Assembly: GCA_963969365.1 (NCBI GenBank)
Contig: OZ017756.1
Coordinates: 310,001-374,000, forward strand
Direction of reading: 5' to 3'
Source of the DNA: Asterochloris sp. CNOR1
Lineage: Eukaryota > Chlorophyta > Trebouxiophyceae > Trebouxiales > Trebouxiaceae
Length of the DNA stretch: 64,000 nt
The translations under genes were made by a program, and so were the position numbers. A model generated the notes under the pieces. The model saw only the letters and a list, made by a program, of their open reading frames with translations, was not told the origin of the DNA and made no database searches. Of this stretch, positions 1-12,400 are shown one piece after another. Numbering within the stretch: the stretch's first letter is position 1; every line of letters starts with the position of its first letter.

Positions 1-2491
1 TGTCGAGCGGACATGGCAGCGTAGCTCTGGGCTTTCCAGGCTGCAGAGTTATTGCAAGACCGGGGCACAAGCCACTGCCTGTCAGGTGCATGCAGGCCCA
101 GCAGGCATGGCGCATCTGCGGAAAACAGCAGTGCCTGCACCAAGTGGGGGCAGTGGCTTGCCTGACTGACAGACTCACCAGGCATCCTCTGCGCTGTGCC
201 CCTCTGGCTGAGCTTCTCTGGCGCGCCACCTGCGGTGCAAAGTGACCAGGCTTGCCCACTGCCACCTTCAGCTCTAAGTCAGCCGGCCCTGCTCCATGAG
301 ACATAGGCTGACACCCACACTTTGATGGGACATGAGACATAGGCTCACTAGGCCCTCTGGCAGAGACCATGGCAGGATGGATGCTGTCACACTCACTCCG
401 CTACCAGCCGCATGAGGCAGAGTGCGATCTGAGCAATGCTCCAGAGCCACACAGTGCCTGCATCAGCATCAGCTGCCTACAGCAGAAGCACAGTCTCCCG
501 CAGGCTCACATGACTGTCCCCGCAAAGTTTGGGGGGCCATCGCCCAGGCACTGCTGGCGCAGGCGGCTCCAGTACCCGTCGCAGATCACAAGCGCACTGC
601 CCTGCACAGAGTCGCCCTGCTGGAAATGCAGGGTCACGCCCTCATCGTCCGTATCATAGCGCGTCGCCTGCATGGGGATGTGAATGGTCTCCCCGGTCCC
701 ACCAAAAGATAAAGACACTTGGGCCAACCCTTATCAGTCAGTTTCTTGATCAACTCCAGAGTCAGACATGAGTGCACTCGGAGTCCAAGTCAGGGCGCCA
801 CCAGGCCTACGCCTGCAGAGGCGTGGTGACCCTACCATAAAGAGCACATTCTGGCTGTGGTAGGGGCCCGACCATGGAGATAACTGCTTGTGAATTGCAT
901 TGGGTCCTGTCAGAATAGCAGTAAGCAGCGTTCAGCAACACACAGGGCTGTTTGAGCAATGAGACAGATCACGGCTGCCACCTACACTGAAGCGGTGGGG
1001 TATGGCAAGTGCGACACCTTGCGCTTAAACAGCACTGCAGTGCCACCCTGCTAGGCATGGGCAATTGCTGAAGAGCAGATGTGGCTGTGCCTCACCTTGT
1101 GCTCAAATTGCACCAGGTCGGCCACAGGTTCATACAGAGCCTGCCTGATCTCGTGCCACCCTGTTAGGAAGGGCTTGTAGCCATAGCGCTTTGGCAGGTC
1201 CCCTACGTAGTCGTGAGGTGGCATTGCTTCCGCCTGCATGAGGGGTGGAGCTGTGTGGGAGCAGAGGAAGTTTGTGTGACATGCTGCGCCCACCAGCAGC
1301 ATAGGTGACTCTAGGGCGGGACAGCCTTAATGTGCACCTCCACAATTGCTGTAGCTGGCTGGAAGCACAGGTGCAACTGGGTTTGACGCATTCTAAGCTG
1401 AGCACCGAAATGCACATTTCAGTGCATGGGACGTTGGACAGTTGGTGCAGGTGACACTGCCTCTGTCTCCAAGCTGTGCCAGACCTGGCGGATGGACAAT
1501 GCTCGAGCATAGCGGAGTGCCTCCATCTGCAAATGGCAGGGTCAGTGCAGGCAGCCGAAGCAGAGCTGGACAGTCTGAGGGCGCCATGCATTCCCCTGCT
1601 GCGTGGGCCATATTGCAGGGTCAGAGCGATAGAAGCATGACTTGTACCAGTGAGAGACTTCAAAACTGCTGTTGCGTGTTGGAACCAGCCTGAAGGCCAT
1701 GGCCCTGCCCGGCAATGAGGGGAGCAGTGTCGAGCTTGTGTGACCGCCAGTACATTAAATCCCTGCTAGACAGCAGACGGGCAGTGCACTACAAAGCTTG
1801 CCTTCTTGCCGTGAATGGTGAAGCGCTTGAGGTTCTGAGGGGGTGCTCCTCCATCGCGCAGCCTGGAAAGAAAGATGTGCCAAGATCAAATGACAGACAC
1901 ACCAACATGCCACACCCTTCTGCTGTGGCATAGGAGCTGGGCTGCACTCGGCCTTTGGAGGTCAGGCGCACCACCCTGAAACATCCACAACGGGCAGCAG
2001 CAGTGCCCAAGCACACAAACATGCAAAGTTCCCAAAGCATGCAGATAGCATGCTGTGGCCTGTCAGGGCTGCAGCAGGTCTCATGGCTGCGGTGGGCCTC
2101 ACTTGGCAAGGACAGCAGGATCAATGGCTTCCAGCGCTTTCTGCCCATTGGGGTTGAAAAGCACTCCTGAGCCCTGCATGCGGTACCCTGAGCTGCCCTC
2201 AAACACCTGCACAGAGGCCTGTCCTCTCCATGGTGCAGCTGAACATCACTGCCAGCATTCTGTGTGCTTGTGACTCAGCTTTGCCAACATGTGCCCAGCA
2301 GCATCACCGACCTTGATTCGCACATCTGGCATGGCTCTCCTCAGTGCCAATGCTGCTGCCAGTCCTCCAGGCCCCCCACCTGCATGTTAGTGGAGCTGCA
2401 AGAGGCACACGCCCACAGAAGGAGAGCACATGCTTGGCTCAGGCATGCAGATCTCACCAGCAATCAGGACATCTGCCCTGGTAGCTGTCAT
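1..2491 (-). CDS. FAD-dependent monooxygenase (zeaxanthin epoxidase / salicylate hydroxylase-like), 3' end beyond window
   Basis: Group A flavoprotein monooxygenase: it would use NAD(P)H, FAD and O2 to hydroxylate or epoxidise a substrate. Exons on the minus strand are 2491-2458, 2379-2312, 2206-2103, 1862-1802, 1233-1096, 667-510 and 229-179. One exon between 1800 and 1240 is not resolved. The start (MTATRADVLIAG) leads directly into the FAD-binding loop GGGPGGLAAALALRR. Then come VFEGSSGYRMQGSGVLFNPNG, a block reading RYGYKPFLTGWHEIRQALYE, and the second FAD motif as CDGYWSRLRQQ, followed by FAGTVMWRAR. The first intron splits a Gly codon; the exon ending at 1802 appears to use a GC donor. 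The protein may be zeaxanthin epoxidase-like, but UbiH-like or salicylate hydroxylase-like enzymes share these motifs and no C-terminal domain is visible. It is divergent from the membrane protein at 3005. Family is seen; substrate is unknown. Confidence 0.8.
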
Positions 2492-3004
2492 TGCAATCAG
2501 GCTGCGGGATCAGGGATGCTGTACAGCTGCCATGTCTCTGAGGTTGTCGCCAATGCGGCTGTCGTGGCAATCAAGTGCGCTAAGTGAAAGATGAATCACG
2601 GGTAGTATTGCTGGTACCTTTGATGATGTGCATCCAAGCAGCTGAGTTTCGGGCAGAGCGTAGCGTTATGTCCACTGACCCATTCGCGTCAGATGGGGTA
2701 TCCAAGTTATCCTTTAACCAACAAACCCCACCACCCACACAGGTCACAGGGTGAGGGGTCTGTGCAGCCCTTATTGCACTGGTAAGCTCAGGCACCTTCG
2801 CAGCCAAAGGTAAGTCGAGCTGTACAGCCCTGCAACTTCTGACATCTTGGCAGAGACACTGATGCCCCCCTGATGCAGCAACACACCAGTACAATGGTGG
2901 GTGGCGTGGAGGTGGCCTGCGTGGTCATCATTGTTCTGGAGAATGTGATCTGCCATGCCTGCAATCAACACAGCTGGCTGCACACCCAGCTGCGGCTGCC
3001 CTAC
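2492..3004. promoter_or_regulatory. Divergent intergenic region between FAD monooxygenase and rolling-stone-like gene
   Basis: About 510 bp lie between two opposed start codons, so this must hold both promoters. I see no convincing TATA box or conserved repeat. In-frame upstream ATG codons (for example at 2873 and 2894) could extend the right-hand gene leftwards. Confidence 0.5.
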
Positions 3005-5911
3005 ATGGTCTGGGCTCCCGCCAGAAGCCCCTTCAAACCATTTGGACCGCCAGACACCTATTGGGGGTTTGATGTGCTGCAACCTGCCCAGCTGGTGAGG
3101 GTGGACTGCATGGTGGCTGTTCAATGCTTTCGCCCTCATACGAAAAGACCTCAAGTGACTCAACAGGAGGCATTGCATCAGTGAGGCCGCCAGCCGCACC
3201 ACCACAATGTGTTTGTGTGGCATGCTTGCACGCTCTGCACAGGTGCTGAGGCTGCATTCATGGCGGCTGTTCTGGCTGCCTGTCTTTCACATGCGCAAGG
3301 GCAGCTATTTGTCTCGTTGAATGGTGACCTGCTGCATACTTGGCGGCACTGGTTGTGGTGGTTGGGGGTTGCACAGCTGGCTGGGGGTTCTGCATTGTGG
3401 CCGTTCAGCATGGCAGTCTGCTGCTGACCCAGCCCAGCAACGCGTTGAGGGCACTCCAGCGCCACTCTGCAGAGACCGCAGATTGCTGCACGGCTGATTT
3501 GAGCGGATAATCCCAACCCCTGTTGGTCAGGGCCCCAGCTGACCTCTCGTCCCTTGCCATGCAGACCACTTCGTACTGGCTCAGCCTGCGAGGCGTCATG
3601 GTGCTGCGCTGCAGCGCGCTGGCCTTCTGGGTCATCAGCATGACTGTCATGATCATCACAGGTGGGCGCTGCAGTCGACCTGCAGGCTGCAGCCAAGCAG
3701 CACAGCTTCTCTGCTGCACCGCAAAAGTGCTGCCTGCTGCAAAGAGACATGCTGAGTGGCATTGCAGCCTGCCGCTTGCCTGATGCAAGTCTCTGCTTTG
3801 TGTCAAATCCAGGGCAGCATGCTTGGCTGGGGAAGAGGTCTCTGCAGTATGGACCTCCTCTCTGACTTACCTGCTCTCCCAAATCAACAGATCGTGCAGA
3901 ATGACGTCCTGTGCATCGACAGGTCTGTACACGCTGTCCCCTGTGTCGTCCCTTGCCTGCGCTCCATGAGTACCACCTCGGGCATTGCACTGCAGGAGAT
4001 TTGAGCATGAGCCAAGAGTGGTGGTGGTCATTCTACACAAACTGGACTTGGACGCTGTTTGGATTGAGTGCTGTGCTGGGCATTGCGCTCAGCGGCCTCC
4101 ACCTGCAGCAGGACTATGAGCAGGTCAGTACAGAAGCAGTGCTGGCTGTTATGAGCAAGGTCGTTCACATGTGAAATTCGCAGCGCCGCCACAAATAGTA
4201 GTACATGTTTGAGCATGTGTGTTGTTCTGCCAAGCAAAGATCTCCGCCTGAGACTTTGCACACAGCCCCCATCCCAAGGTTACTAAAGCCTCGTCGATGT
4301 TTCTCATCCAACAGTCTGGCTGCAGGGCTCCTTGGTTTCCTCCCCTAAGGCTTGGCAGGCGGTGGCCAAGGTGCGACATGGGCAGGCTGACAGCTGCCTG
4401 CCCTGGGCCCCCGCCGCAGCACCTGCAGGGCGTCATGCTTGTCGGGCTAGCTGTCTGGCTGCCGTGCGTGCTGGCTGCGCTGCATGTGCCACTTTCACTC
4501 ACTGCCCTACGCCACTGCAGTGGAATCCACTGTCAATCACATTCTGCCTCCTCTACCAGACCATAGCGGCAGCAGCGCTGTTCCTCTCCGCCTTCTACTG
4601 GTGAGCACCCTGCACCAGAGGTCTGCCTGACCCTGCTGCCACATTTCCAAGACCCTGACACACCTCTGCTACTTGTAGGATCTTTCTATATGATGGCGTG
4701 GTGAGCACCCAGCAAGCTGGCTGAGCAGATGGCTTTTCAACACAGAGGCTCACTACAGCCAAGATGTTCTGCCTTTGTGTGTTGCAGTCAGCTGCTGAGG
4801 CCAGCAACTGCCTGTGCAGCACATCGCACAGCCTGAAACCCCGTCATGCCCAATGGATCACCATACATGTTTGTGCAGCATACCCCATTTTCCAAAGCAC
4901 TGCCTCATGCCCTGAGGTCACCTGCTGAGCCTGGCATGAGCATGTGCAGCATGCAACTTGTGACTAGCTGCCGTGTGCCCTGCAGTCGCGTGTGAGCTTT
5001 GCAAACGTCTGCAAACATGGTCTCGTCAATTTGTTTCCCCTGCTGGAGGTCTTTTTGACCAGAATCCCCTTCATGTCCTTGCACTTCCAGGTGAATGGCC
5101 CCCACCCACTGCTGCTCTGAGCCCCATTCCTATCTCACTTGGATGTGGTGGGTGGCACCCACGGCAGGCTGCTGCAGTGAAGGCAGTGTGTCTGCTAAAG
5201 TGACCCCACGGGGCGGCCTTCAGTGCAACTCTCAGACCACGACATGCCACACTTGCAGTGCTAGCAGCTGGACTTGGTGCCATCTCAACCTGCAGGTGCT
5301 CTTCTGGTACGGCAGCATCTACCTTGTCTTTATGTGGAGCTACTGGCACGCTGCTGCCCATTGGGTGTACAACCTGCTGGCATGGTCCAACCCCACAGGT
5401 CAGGCCTGGTGCTGGTGTGTGCGCTTGAATGCTGCAATACCTGCGCAGTCGCTGCTGCTGGTGCACAGCTGTGCAGTCTGCATTTACAAACAAAGACCTT
5501 ATCAACCGCAGCTTCTGACGCAAAGCTCTGCTTTCTGCAGCTATCCCTCTGTATCTCCTGCTGGCGCCCATGACAGCAGCGGCCTTCTTTTTCTATGCCA
5601 GCCTAGCAGCCCTGAGGGAGAGGCTTGCCAGGAGCTATGGGGGCACCTGCTTTGGCTTTGGGGAGTGTTTTGAGGCCTCAGCCAGTGCAGATGTGGCCAC
5701 TCCTCAGCGCACGGTGCAGCTCCAGGATCTGGGGGTGGGATCTGACATCATGATACCCCAGGTGAGCAGACGCCACCAAAGTGTACTTGGTACTTACAGG
5801 GCAGATGGTCTGTTGAGCAGGAGTGTATGCCTATCTTCACATCAGCTTGAGACTCTGCAGTGCGGCATAAACTTATGCATAAGCATGCTCTGGAGAAATG
5901 ATATCCGCTGA
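3005..5911 (+). CDS. Rolling stone-like multi-pass membrane protein
   Basis: Predicted integral membrane protein of the plant/animal rolling stone (Rost)-like family, function not established in algae. Exons: 3005-3094, 3565-3661, 3996-4123, 4521-4600, 4679-4700, 4986-5090, 5296-5398 and 5541-5911. All junctions keep frame. Recognisable blocks are LRGVMVLRCSALAFWVIS (membrane segment), WWWSFYTNWTWTLFGLSAVL (the family's Y/F-T-x-W-T-W signature), LLYQTIAAAALFLSAFYW, a loop with FANVCKHGLVNLFPLLEVFL, VLFWYGSIYLVFMWSYWHAA and IPLYLLLAPMTAAAFFFYAS. About six membrane helices are visible. The exon at 4679-4700 is only 22 nt. The C-terminus is uncertain: the last exon reads open to a stop at 5911, but a good GTGAGC donor at 5761 could lead to a further exon. 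An earlier in-frame ATG at 2873 would give a longer N-terminus. Family call is from pattern memory of the Arabidopsis relatives. Confidence 0.72.
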
Positions 5912-6164
5912 CAGCAGGGCTTCGGTTGACAGCTGCTGAGACAGTCGGGCAGTCCATGCAATGAGGGCTTCAGTCAAGTCTGTAAGACCTCTGCCAAGTG
6001 AGGAGCTTTGCGCTGCTATAGCCCTGCTGGGGGCGTCTGCGCCGTATGGTGCAGCATGGGGCTCAGCAGGAACTGTTCCCTGCACTCTGCTGTCAGCTGC
6101 ATGAAAATGTTGTGCAGCCTGGAGTTTAGCAGGAACTGCCTCTCAGACTCTGCTGTCAGCTGCA
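5912..6164. repeat. Short tandem repeat between convergent genes
   Basis: Between the ends of two convergent genes, the stretch about 6040-6165 holds two copies of a ~63-bp unit (read on the minus strand, each begins ATGCAGCTGACAGCAGAG). Both resemble the last exon of the minus-strand gene just to the right (its KLTACSEQEL codons), so they look like decayed downstream copies of it. Confidence 0.5.
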
Positions 6165-7799
6165 TCACATGAAGTATACCAGCTGCTCTGCATCCTCGTC
6201 TGCCAGCATGAGAGTTTCTTCCTCGTCCCTCATGCGCAACACCTCCATCAGTTCCTGCTCGCTGCATGCCGTCAGCTTCTGCCTGTGCATGACCTGCTGC
6301 GTCCACAACAGCAGATTGGCCACCTATGGCCAGCAGGGTTGTCACAAGGCAGAGCATTGTTGCTGGTACTGCTGAGGTCTGTGGTGCCTGTTACCCCATG
6401 TGTGCGTCAGCAGGCAGCGCTTGGCCGAGACCTGCCCAAATGGCGAGGGCCCATTTAATAGACTGCTGCTGCACTTGTGCAAAGCTGCGCAGCTGACAAC
6501 ACAGCCCCCAGCAAGCAATGCACCTCCCGGCTGTGTGCCTGCTCTGGTGGTTGCACATACATGGGCTGTGTGAGCGGTGCAAGTGATGCACGACATGGTT
6601 GCAGGCAGCTGCGGCCACAAGCACTTACAATGAGCTGCACGATAGACATAGGCACCCTGCCAAGCCATGATAACTACATTCCTGCACAGAGTTGCCGCCT
6701 CGGCAATGCACAGCCTTCCCTTGTGCAGGCAGCTGACTCCCTTGGCCGATCCTCTTCATTCAGGCGAATGAGGTCCCTGGCCAGTAGTCCTGAGCCAAAG
6801 GCCTGAACAAACGGCTGGGTGTGCTCACTTGGAACGTGTGCTGCTCGCTGGTGAGTCTGCCGCTCATGGCCTCGATCAGCGCCCTCTGCAAACATTGTGA
6901 GGCCCTTGCCCGGCAGCAGGAGGCTTCTGCCTCACAGTGCCGCAGGAATGAATGGTGCATGCCAGGCCAAGCAGGGCTGCTGGAGCGCTTCTTTCGGTTC
7001 AGGGCAGCACATCACAGGGACGCTTGCTGTCTTGACTGGCAGGCTGACCTCAACGAGTCCCACGCTGCCTGCAGGTGGCCCTGGTCCATGGCTCTCAGGC
7101 TGCAGCTGCTGCTCCAAGTCTGGTGCCTTCCCCTGTGGCAGCACTCTGTGCCAGGCAGCTCGCTGGTGGCTGCCAGCTGGTGAGGGGCAACTGTGGCCGG
7201 GGGCCGGCTGCAGTGGAGCCTTGCTGGTGTGGCGTGCCAGCAGGGGCTGCGTCAATTGATCTGGCACACGCAGGGACGACGTCGCCGCTGCTGAGCAGGG
7301 GCGGGCAGGCTGTGAGCCAGCGCGGCAGTGCGCTGCAGGTGAGGTGTGGCTGAACAGCTGCGGCTGACTGACTCCTGAGGAGCGGGCTGCAGAGCCTGCA
7401 ATGTGCAGCATGGTGTTACACTGCAGCAATAAACATGATTTCAGCTTGCAGGGTACGCCTTGACAGCAGTGGCATGTTGCTGTGCAGGCTGGCGTAGCAA
7501 TATGCCCTGCAGCAGGCGGTGTGAAGCCTCAAGGCAGCAGTGGAGACACAGTTTGGAAGCATGAAGCCCTTAGCAGAATCGAGCTTGCCTGAAGACCCAC
7601 TGTACACCCTGCTTCTGCTGGACTTTCGCCTGCCTGCTGGTACATCTGTGGTCTGTGAGGGCTCAGGTTCCTCTAGCAAGTCAGGGGTGCTGGCTGCTAG
7701 GCCACCCCCTCTCTGCAGATCACCTGCGAACGCGTGATGCTCGTTCACAGTCGGTAGAGGCTGTGACTCGCACATTGCTTGATCTGCTGCTGCTTTCAT
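6165..7799 (-). CDS. Unrecognised protein with helical core and acidic C-terminus
   Basis: I do not recognise this family. The first exon starts at ATG 7799 and encodes a polar, Ser/Gly/Arg-rich segment (MKAAADQAMCESQPLPTVNE and on). A long low-complexity Pro/Ala/Ser region follows between about 7330 and 7040. Well-supported later exons are 6885-6829 (RALIEAMSGRLTSEQHTFQ), from 6802 (AFGSGLLARDLIRLNEEDR), one near 6490-6430 (FAQVQQQSIKWALAIWA) and the last, 6323-6165 (VANLLLWTQQVMHRQKLT, then an acidic run MRDEEETLMLADEDAEQLVY and stop). The pattern suggests a mostly helical protein. The phase between the last two exons is not settled: an alternative frame continues to about 6016. It starts 145 bp from the plus-strand gene at 7944, so the two probably share a promoter. 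Confidence 0.5.
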
Positions 7800-7943
7800 G
7801 ACAGCAGGGCTCAGGTCAAGGTGCCGACAACCAAAAAGCAGCAAAGAAGCGGAAATTTGGAGAAAGCATGGACAAGTTGAGCTTCCCGTCTATTAGTTTA
7901 TACCATGCAATAATCGAGCACATGTTGTGCAGGAGCAGGCTCG
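7800..7943. promoter_or_regulatory. Compact bidirectional promoter (145 bp)
   Basis: Only 144 bp separate the start codons of two divergent genes. This is the shortest head-to-head spacer in the window. It contains an AT-richer patch around 7900-7915 and no motif that I can name. Confidence 0.5.
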
Positions 7944-9193
7944 ATGACAGCCGACATCACTCTGATCAGCATCAAAGCCAATGACCATTGTGAGTTGGGT
8001 AAGTCATCAAGCCAATGCACAGCTGTCGTGTCCCTGCATCCTGCTGGTCTGAGCATCAAGATGCACTCCCCTGATGCTGTAGGAGCTCCCCTGGATCTGA
8101 GCATGACATTCAGATGCAGCGAAAACATCACAGCAGCACACTGGGAGGTGTCTTACATTGCAGGTTGGCGTCCCCAGAGCTGCCGCCGAGCAGGCAGACC
8201 ACCAAGCACTTAACTGAGATGGCAGCATAGCACAGCCCCTGCAGTTCTGGCCCAGCAAAAGATTCATGCTGCACTGCAGACTTTGTAGCACAGCGTCAGG
8301 TGCTCCAGCTGGGGCGTACAGACCCCGCAGACTATGCAGCCGGTGCAGAGTCCAGCCTGAAGTTCCGGGTGAGCACTTTCACCGGATTTCGGAAAGGATG
8401 TGGGCCTGCACAGCTGGCCTCGTGGGCATTGTGTGATAGCCAATGCCTGCAAGCTGCATGGGTGCAGGGTGCATGCATAAGGAAGAGGTCAAAGACTCGA
8501 CCATGTATCAAGTGCGTCTGCAGGAACACGGCAAGCACCATCTCTATAGTTCACCTGTGTGCTGTCCAGCACGCCAGGTCGGGCGCTGACACTGCAGACT
8601 GCTGAGCATGCAGGCGGATGCCATCAATGTCAGCGGGCTGCCCAACAGTGTGCTCAACAACACAGGGCTTCTGATGGTGAGAGACCCAAGCGCTGTCAAG
8701 TGCATGGTGTGTCAAGCAGTGCCAGGTACATGGCCGTCCATCAGGGGTAGACCCTGAGTGCCACTTGTTGATTGGTGCCTTGTCATAAATTGGAAGCCAG
8801 AGCTACAGGCTGGGCTCACGTCGTTCCTGCAACCACTCCACCGGCCACTTGCTGACGGGGTCTACATGTACAGGCGGTGCTCAAGTCCTCCAGTGATAAG
8901 GAGCTTGTTCAGGTGTCCATGGTCACACAGGTCAGCAGCCAGGGCTAGGGGCCCTGCACCTGTGCAGCACAGACCCACTACCTATTGCTCACAACAGATG
9001 GCCTTTGTCATGCTATGCTGCTTTCTTTGTGCATGAGGCAGCAACCAGGGCTGACCACACTGGACCCGCGAGACAGCTCACTCCATAGAAGCACCCCTGG
9101 TGCTTGCACAGTGACAGCTTGCACTGGAATGATTTGCAGGTGCAGAAACAAGGCGACACATACATGCGTATCATGCTGAGCCCGCTTGAGTAG
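7944..9193 (+). CDS. Conserved small protein, ASF1-like beta-sandwich suspected, 132 aa
   Basis: Six exons (7944-7998, 8083-8163, 8280-8368, 8614-8676, 8874-8930, 9140-9193) join without a phase conflict and total exactly 133 codons including TAG, which strongly supports the model. The protein reads MTADITLISIKANDHCEL, then GAPLDLSMTFRCSENITAAH, WEVSYIADF, VLQLGRTDPADYAAG, INVSGLPNSVLNNTGLLM, ELVQVSMVTQV and ends GDTYMRIMLSPLE. The order (short strand, 'xPLDLxMTFxC', 'WEVxYI', a loop, then 'GLLM...QVSMVTQ') recalls the layout of the histone chaperone ASF1 and related immunoglobulin-like sandwiches. I cannot name the family, and the ASF1 resemblance is only of layout. No membrane segment or signal peptide is visible. 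Its neighbour on the right is the convergent PRR gene, whose stop lies 242 bp away. Confidence 0.78.
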
Positions 9194-9434
9194 TTGTGGA
9201 AGTTTGCAGATGGCCTCAAGGATATCCTTCATAGCTAGCTGCAAACTGAGGTGCTCACAAAGCGGGCAATAAGCTCAAGGGGTAAAGGCCTCAAAGGCTT
9301 CAGACCATAATCAGGAATTGGTGGAGCCACACACAAATGCTTGCTAGTGCACACCCATGAAAATACTGTATAAATGAAGCAGAAAAGCAGGGCCCTGACT
9401 GAATATAGGGGGGTAGCTGTTCACAGGGCAGTCT

Positions 9435-12400
9435 CAGTTGCCCTCATCAGCTGAATTGGAGCCCACGTCAGAGCCATTGTGCAGCGCCGCAACTCCTGCC
9501 TGGAGCCCGGCTCCAAAGCTTGTGGGGGGCTGCCAGCGGCCAGCCTGCAGGAGGGGGGGAAGTGTCAGCGCTCAAGTCTTCAGTGCAGCAGGAATGTACT
9601 GCAGTCAGTTTGCAGGGAGGTGTGAACATATGGAGTGTCTGTACAGCAGCCACGGTGGCTGAAAGGCAGTGCAGGCAGGGCGTGGTGCTTAAGGATGGAC
9701 GTCAAGCGGCCACCCTCGTAGCTAGCCCCTCAGGCAATTGATTGGAAGGGTCTACGCTGCCAGCCGCATCTTTGGCCGTGCCAAATGCAAGCAGGGGGTT
9801 GATGGGGTCAGCTACTTGTATGCGTGCGATGCCAGACCTGACATGCACCTCCCTTGCAAAACTTGTGGCTGGGACATGGCCACGCAGCACATGGCCTGCT
9901 TTGCACAGCAGTCCACCTGTGTCCCCAGCAGGCCTATTGCAGATCAAGCTGGCGCAGTTTCTGTTAGGTTCCCACTGTTAGGTCTCAAAAGAGGCTAAAG
10001 CAACAGCAGTCCACCAGGCGTATATGCACCTTCGGAAAGAGACTGGCTGGGCAGCTACACCTGTAGGCTGCTCACATCAATGACGCCCCGCTCAACAACA
10101 TTGTTTGAGGCAGCCCTGGCACGCCCTCACCAGCTTCAGCCGTGCCCCGCATCAATCTGCTCAGATAAGACTGCCTTGGAGTCAGTTTGTCCACAGCTGG
10201 ACATTGCGCCCTCTTCCTGCCTTACCACAGAACAGCCAAGGCAGCCCTGCCTGAGGCTCTCTCTGGCAAACATCACCAGCAAGTGGCTCACCGGGGTTAC
10301 CGCTGCCTCCTGTGGGCTGCTCACATCATCGTCGTCTTCGCCCTCAATTTCAGCAGGGACAACCACCTGCAGCTGGTGCCCACCAGCACTGAAGCTCTCA
10401 GCGGGCCGCACAGCTGCATCCTGCTGCATTAGCGACGCTTGGGGGGCCATGGAGTCACCAGACGCTTCTGGGTTGTCAATCTGCAGTGAGACACAGCTTT
10501 GTGTGAGCTGTAGGTCACCAGACACTTCTGGGTTGCATGCTGCAGTAGGGCATAGCTCTGTGTGGGCTGTGCGGCCACGGGCAGCTGAAAGCCTCAAAGG
10601 AGCTGCGTAGCCACCAGCAGCTGGAAGACCTGCAAGCTTGAGAGAATGTGCAAACAACAGAGCTGTATGAACCAGCTCCGCCGCCGCTCCTGCCATCAAG
10701 TCGGCAGGGACTGCCTGCTTGTACCATATCACTGCAAGTCAGCTCCACCCAGACAGAGTGCAGTTGTCAGCCCACCTCGACATCCATGTCTACTGGCTCT
10801 GCAGCTGCTGCCGCGATTGGGCTGGCAGGGAGTGCCTGCCCTGGCGAGGGCTGCGCCTTGCTGCCTGCAGCAGATGCAGAGGAGAAATCTCCTTGCAGTA
10901 CGCAATGCCAGTGGAAGCTACACAGGTCGCTGCAGCAGACTGCAGGTCAGGATTCCTATGACTCTGAGGGAGTGTCAGTGCACTGTTGCTCAGAAGAGGC
11001 TTTGGGCTGGCTCTGGGCAGATTGCTTGCCTGCACAGCAAGATCTGGAGCTCTGCAATGCAAGCCAGTGCACAGAAGCTGCTCTAACCAGCTGAGGCAGT
11101 CTGTCAAGGGATTTTGCAACTCCTGCCCGGTGTGCTCACCTGCGCTGCCTTGAGGCAGCTGTCCACGCGCACTGTCCACGCGCACAAACTGACCCTTGAC
11201 CCGCGGACGTGCCTCGGCCAGCTGCTTGCGGCTCTCATACCGGATCATCTTCCTGAAGTTCATATTCTGCAGAACGCAATAGGATCCTGAGAGAAGAGGA
11301 TGCTCACCATCAGGGCTGTCAGACACCCTCAAGTTGCTGCTGGTGTACCAGGCCAGTCAGCATTACTCAGAGACCCTCAATTTGCTGATGATGTACCAGG
11401 CCAAAGCAGCAACATCCCGCTGGGAAGCTGACGTCATGGCATCGTAGTAGACAGTCTCCAGAGGAGACTTCAGCACAACAGCATTGCGGTGGCTAGGCTA
11501 GGCTACAGCCCACAGCTGGCACTGCTCTTGCGCACATGTTACACATGCTGCAGCGCCACCCGTTTGCCATTTTCACATCTTGCAAGTGTACACCTGTGTG
11601 CACATGCATATGTGAGGTGCCACAGGCCTGGAGTCACAGACGACTCACCCTTCGCTTGGCCTTGTACTTGTTGAGGGCGTGCAGGCGCCGCTCAGCCCTG
11701 CTCATCTCGCGAGCGGGCCCCTCCTCGCAGAGGGCCAGGTTGGCTGCATGCACCTGGGCAGCGGTGGCAGAATGTGCACGGGCCATCTGGCTGCCACTGC
11801 CTGTGGGCAGAGAAGAGGGAGAGGTTACGCATTGCATTGTAGGCAAAGGCAGCCCTTTGCATTGCTATGAGACACAACCATCCCTACAGACAGAACCATC
11901 CCTACAAATGAATCCCCAGTGTCAAGCTGGCCCCCGCCCCTCTTGGTCCTCACCCTGACTGCTGCTGCTCTGAAGCAGCCTTCTCGTGCGCCTTGCAGAC
12001 GTCTGACGGCTGCAGATGCTGGACAGCAGGAGGAGCCAGGTTGCAAGCTGCTGCCTGCCACTGAGTGGCGCCACCGGCCTGCAGTCCCAAGCGTGGCCGA
12101 CTCTGCTCTGTTGATCTTCCCAGCCCATGCAGATACTGTCAACATCACCCACCTTCATGCAAGGGGACGCATGCCGCAGGTCGCGCCACCGAGCTGCCCT
12201 CCCCCAGCATGGCTGAGTCTGCTCTGCCGATCTGCATCTGCTCAGCCCGTGCAGCTACCGCGTCCTCGCCAGGTCCAGGGGCATGACTCCTGTGCTCAGA
12301 CTGCTGCCCAGGGGACTCCCCGCTCTGGGGCGGTGCCGGCCGCAGCCTGCTCTGCGCGTTGTTTTGCTCGTGCCTGCGGGCCGCTGCCGCCTGCCGCTGG

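Noticed and set aside
3178-4008. 276-codon minus-strand open frame
   Set aside because: Antisense to the rolling-stone-like gene. Composition is random-like, with many Cys/His/Gln and no domain; the plus-strand exons here keep frame and have membrane helices.
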